A stretch of 28,430 nt of DNA from contig CAZIRB010000017.1 of the NCBI GenBank assembly GCA_964541695.1, positions 1 to 28,430 of the forward strand. The letters run 5' to 3'. The first letter of the stretch is position 1. The number at the start of each line of letters is the position of its first letter. This DNA is from CAZKGE01 sp964541695 (GTDB lineage Bacteria > Bacillota > Clostridia > Christensenellales > CAG-138). The notes beneath the pieces are model-generated. The model saw only the letters and a program-made list of their open reading frames with translations, ran no database searches and was not told the origin of the DNA. The position numbers and the translations under genes were made by a program. Of this stretch, positions 27,248 to 28,430 are shown piece by piece.

Positions 27248-27355
27248 GGGGAACGGGGGACGGGGGGGCGAGGAACGGGGGGACGAGGAACGGGGGACGA
27301 TTGAGGGCTCCGCCCTCAAACACCCGCCAAAGGGCCGAAGGCCCTTTGGAAACCC
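27248..27355 (-). repeat. mosaic intergenic repeat, copy 9 (reverse orientation)
   Basis: A purine-rich tail with repeated GAGGAACGGGG words (27248-27299), hairpin 2 TTGAGGGC-TCC-GCCCTCAA (27301-27319), then hairpin 1 CCAAAGGGCC-GAA-GGCCCTTTGG (27328-27350). It mirrors copy 10 on the other side of the shared terminator. Confidence 0.85.
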
Positions 27356-27358
27356 GAT

Positions 27359-27384
27359 AAAAAGCAGCCCATGCGGGCTGCTTT
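27359..27384. terminator. bidirectional terminator between the rnf operon and yhbY
   Basis: AAAGCAGCCC (27361-27370) pairs with GGGCTGCTTT (27375-27384) around ATGC. Five A residues on the left give a U-run on the minus strand, three T residues on the right on the plus. It lies between convergent genes. Confidence 0.85.
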
Positions 27385-27399
27385 GGCTTATTTTTGGAT

Positions 27400-27476
27400 G
27401 GGGTTTCCAAAGGGACGTGTCCCTTTGGCGGAGGCTTGGGGGCAGCGCCCCCAACGTTCCTCGTTCCTCGTTCCCC
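27400..27476 (+). repeat. mosaic intergenic repeat, copy 10
   Basis: GGGGTTTCC, hairpin 1 CCAAAGGGAC-GT-GTCCCTTTGG (27407-27428), GCGGAGGC, hairpin 2 TTGGGGGC-AGC-GCCCCCAA (27436-27454) and CGTTCC repeated three times. The tail runs to the yhbY stop codon. Confidence 0.85.
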
Positions 27477-27764
27477 CTACACCTCAATTCGCTTATGCTT
27501 CCGACTCTCCCGATACAGCACGAACCGGCGGCCGATGCACTGCACGACGTCGGCGTTCGTGCGCTCCGCGAGCTGTTCGGCGGCGTCCTTCGCGGTCAGC
27601 CCGGCGGTCTCCAGCACGGAGAGCTTGACGAGCTCTCGCTTTTCGAGCGCGGCATCGACGGCGGCAACGAGCGTTTCGCCGATGTCGCCCTTGCCGATCT
27701 GGAATATTGGGTCAAGCGCGTTGGCCAGCTTGCGCAAAGAAGCGCGCTGCGCGGTCGTGATCAT
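27477..27764 (-). CDS. yhbY: YhbY-type CRM domain RNA-binding protein
   Basis: 95 residues from the ATG at 27764, chosen because GAGGTG lies six bases before it; an in-frame GTG three codons upstream is the alternative. It is a single CRM domain: TTAQRASLRKLANALDPIFQ, then the GxxG loop region IGKGDIGETLVAAVD, and QCIGRRFVLYR near the end. The loop reads GKGD rather than the common GKGG. CRM proteins of this size bind pre-50S ribosomal particles or structured RNA. It lies 87 bases after obg, the common arrangement in Firmicutes. Confidence 0.9.
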   Translation of the reverse strand: MITTAQRASLRKLANALDPIFQIGKGDIGETLVAAVDAALEKRELVKLSVLETAGLTAKDAAEQLAERTNADVVQCIGRRFVLYRESRKHKRIEV

Positions 27765-27851
27765 AGTTGACACCTCATCGATCCAAAAAATATTTAACAG
27801 CGTCTCTCAGCGGCAGCGTCCGTTCCCGCCGCCGCATTCCCGCTTTCCCGC

Positions 27852-28430
27852 TCAATCCACAAAATCGAACTCCCACGCGCCGAGGCGGATCGTGTCGCCC
27901 TCCTTGGCGCCGTGCTCGCGCAGCGCGGCGATGATGCCGTTTTTAACCAGAAGCTGCTGGAAGCGGCGCATGGATGCCTCGTCGTCGGGGTCGGTCGTGT
28001 CGAGGAGGCGGTCGACGTCGCCGCCGGTCACGACGAACGCGCCCGCGTCATCGCGGCGGACGGCAAAGCCCGGCTCGTACTGCGGTGCGGTCTCGACCTC
28101 GGTCTCGGGAAAGCGCTTGACGGGCGGCAATGTGTCGAGCACGGCGAGGATATGGTCAAGCAGCGGCTCGAAGCCCTGCACGGCGGCGGCGGAGACAGGG
28201 AACACGCGCACGCCTAGCGGTTCGAGCGCTTCGGTCAGCCGCGGCAGGTTGTCCGCGCCCTCGGGGATGTCCATCTTGTTGGCGGCGACGATCTGCGGCA
28301 GCGCGGCGAGCGTTTCGGAAAACTGCAAAAGCTCCGCGTTGACCGTTTTGATATCGTCGAGCGGATCGCGGCCCTCGACGCCCGCCGCGTCGACGACGTG
28401 CAGCAGCATGCGCGTGCGCTCGATGTGCCG
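27852..28430 (-). CDS. obg: Obg/CgtA GTPase, C-terminal part (gene runs out of window)
   Basis: The last 192 codons of a larger gene are visible; the frame continues beyond the window with RHIERTR. The GTPase part shows LLHVVDAAGVEGRDPLDDI and ANKMDIP, the NKxD guanine-recognition motif. After about residue 110 of the visible part the Obg C-terminal (OCT) domain follows: AFVVTGGDVDRLLDT, EASMRRFQQLLVKNGIIAAL, then EGDTIRLGAWEFDF. Obg proteins couple GTP hydrolysis to 50S ribosome assembly and stress signalling. The N-terminal Obg fold and the P-loop would lie outside the window. Confidence 0.93.
   Translation of the reverse strand, partial: RHIERTRMLLHVVDAAGVEGRDPLDDIKTVNAELLQFSETLAALPQIVAANKMDIPEGADNLPRLTEALEPLGVRVFPVSAAAVQGFEPLLDHILAVLDTLPPVKRFPETEVETAPQYEPGFAVRRDDAGAFVVTGGDVDRLLDTTDPDDEASMRRFQQLLVKNGIIAALREHGAKEGDTIRLGAWEFDFVD

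Overview
The window is GC-rich bacterial chromosome. Coding sequences use mostly G or C at third codon positions, and GTG and TTG starts are common. The gene content points to an anaerobic, high-GC member of the Clostridia (Bacillota): a six-gene Rnf complex in the clostridial order CDGEAB, the Obg-YhbY pair, YpsA/DUF1273, a DUF421 pair, and dCMP deaminase next to a ThyX-family protein. This placement is inferred from gene content. I see no rRNA, tRNA, CRISPR array, transposase or phage gene.

Layout. (1) 1-1035: 3' part of an NhaC-type Na+/H+ antiporter. (2) 1370-2011: a membrane-anchored protein whose N-terminus resembles sigma-factor region 2. (3) 2349-3056, minus strand: a GNAT acetyltransferase. 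(4) 3195-15006, plus strand: a tightly packed ten-gene surface-polysaccharide operon with four glycosyltransferases, an O-antigen polymerase/ligase fused to a TupA-like ATP-grasp domain, a CapA-like protein, a Wzx flippase, UDP-glucose dehydrogenase, a UDP-uronate epimerase and a PssA-like CDP-alcohol phosphatidyltransferase. Most junctions are ATGA/GTGA-type overlaps, and a TTGACA-18-TACAAT promoter lies upstream. (5) 15463-17667, minus strand: dCMP deaminase, a divergent ThyX, a zinc-ribbon membrane protein and a two-TM protein. (6) 17749-18838: DUF421 protein plus a small membrane partner. (7) 19214-20609, minus strand: a zinc-phospholipase-C-family protein and a YpsA-like SLOG protein. (8) 20753-21628: an Amidase_3-fold protein that has lost all of its zinc and catalytic residues. 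(9) 21786-27247: rnfCDGEAB plus one extra membrane protein. (10) 27477-28430, minus strand: yhbY and the 3' part of obg.

How the genes fit together. The polysaccharide operon has enzymes to make UDP-glucuronate and UDP-galacturonate, build a lipid-linked repeat unit, flip it and polymerise it. The ATP-grasp and CapA-like proteins suggest an amino-acid or peptide decoration of an acidic polymer; the combination recalls teichuronopeptide, but that is a hypothesis. No phosphoglycosyl initiating transferase and no chain-length regulator is in the window. Rnf would couple ferredoxin oxidation to NAD reduction and ion pumping; an NhaC-type antiporter would use such a gradient.

The longer gaps (2012-2348, 15007-15462, 18839-19213, 27248-27476) are filled by a mosaic family of palindromic intergenic repeats. 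Their two hairpins vary in sequence but keep base pairing, and many copies adjoin a GCAGCC/GGCTGC terminator. The most interesting items are the polymerase-ATP-grasp fusion and its operon, the dead amidase, the divergent ThyX, the repeated flavinylation-like motif in RnfD, the covarying repeats, and two start codons placed exactly six bases after a -10 box (likely leaderless mRNAs).
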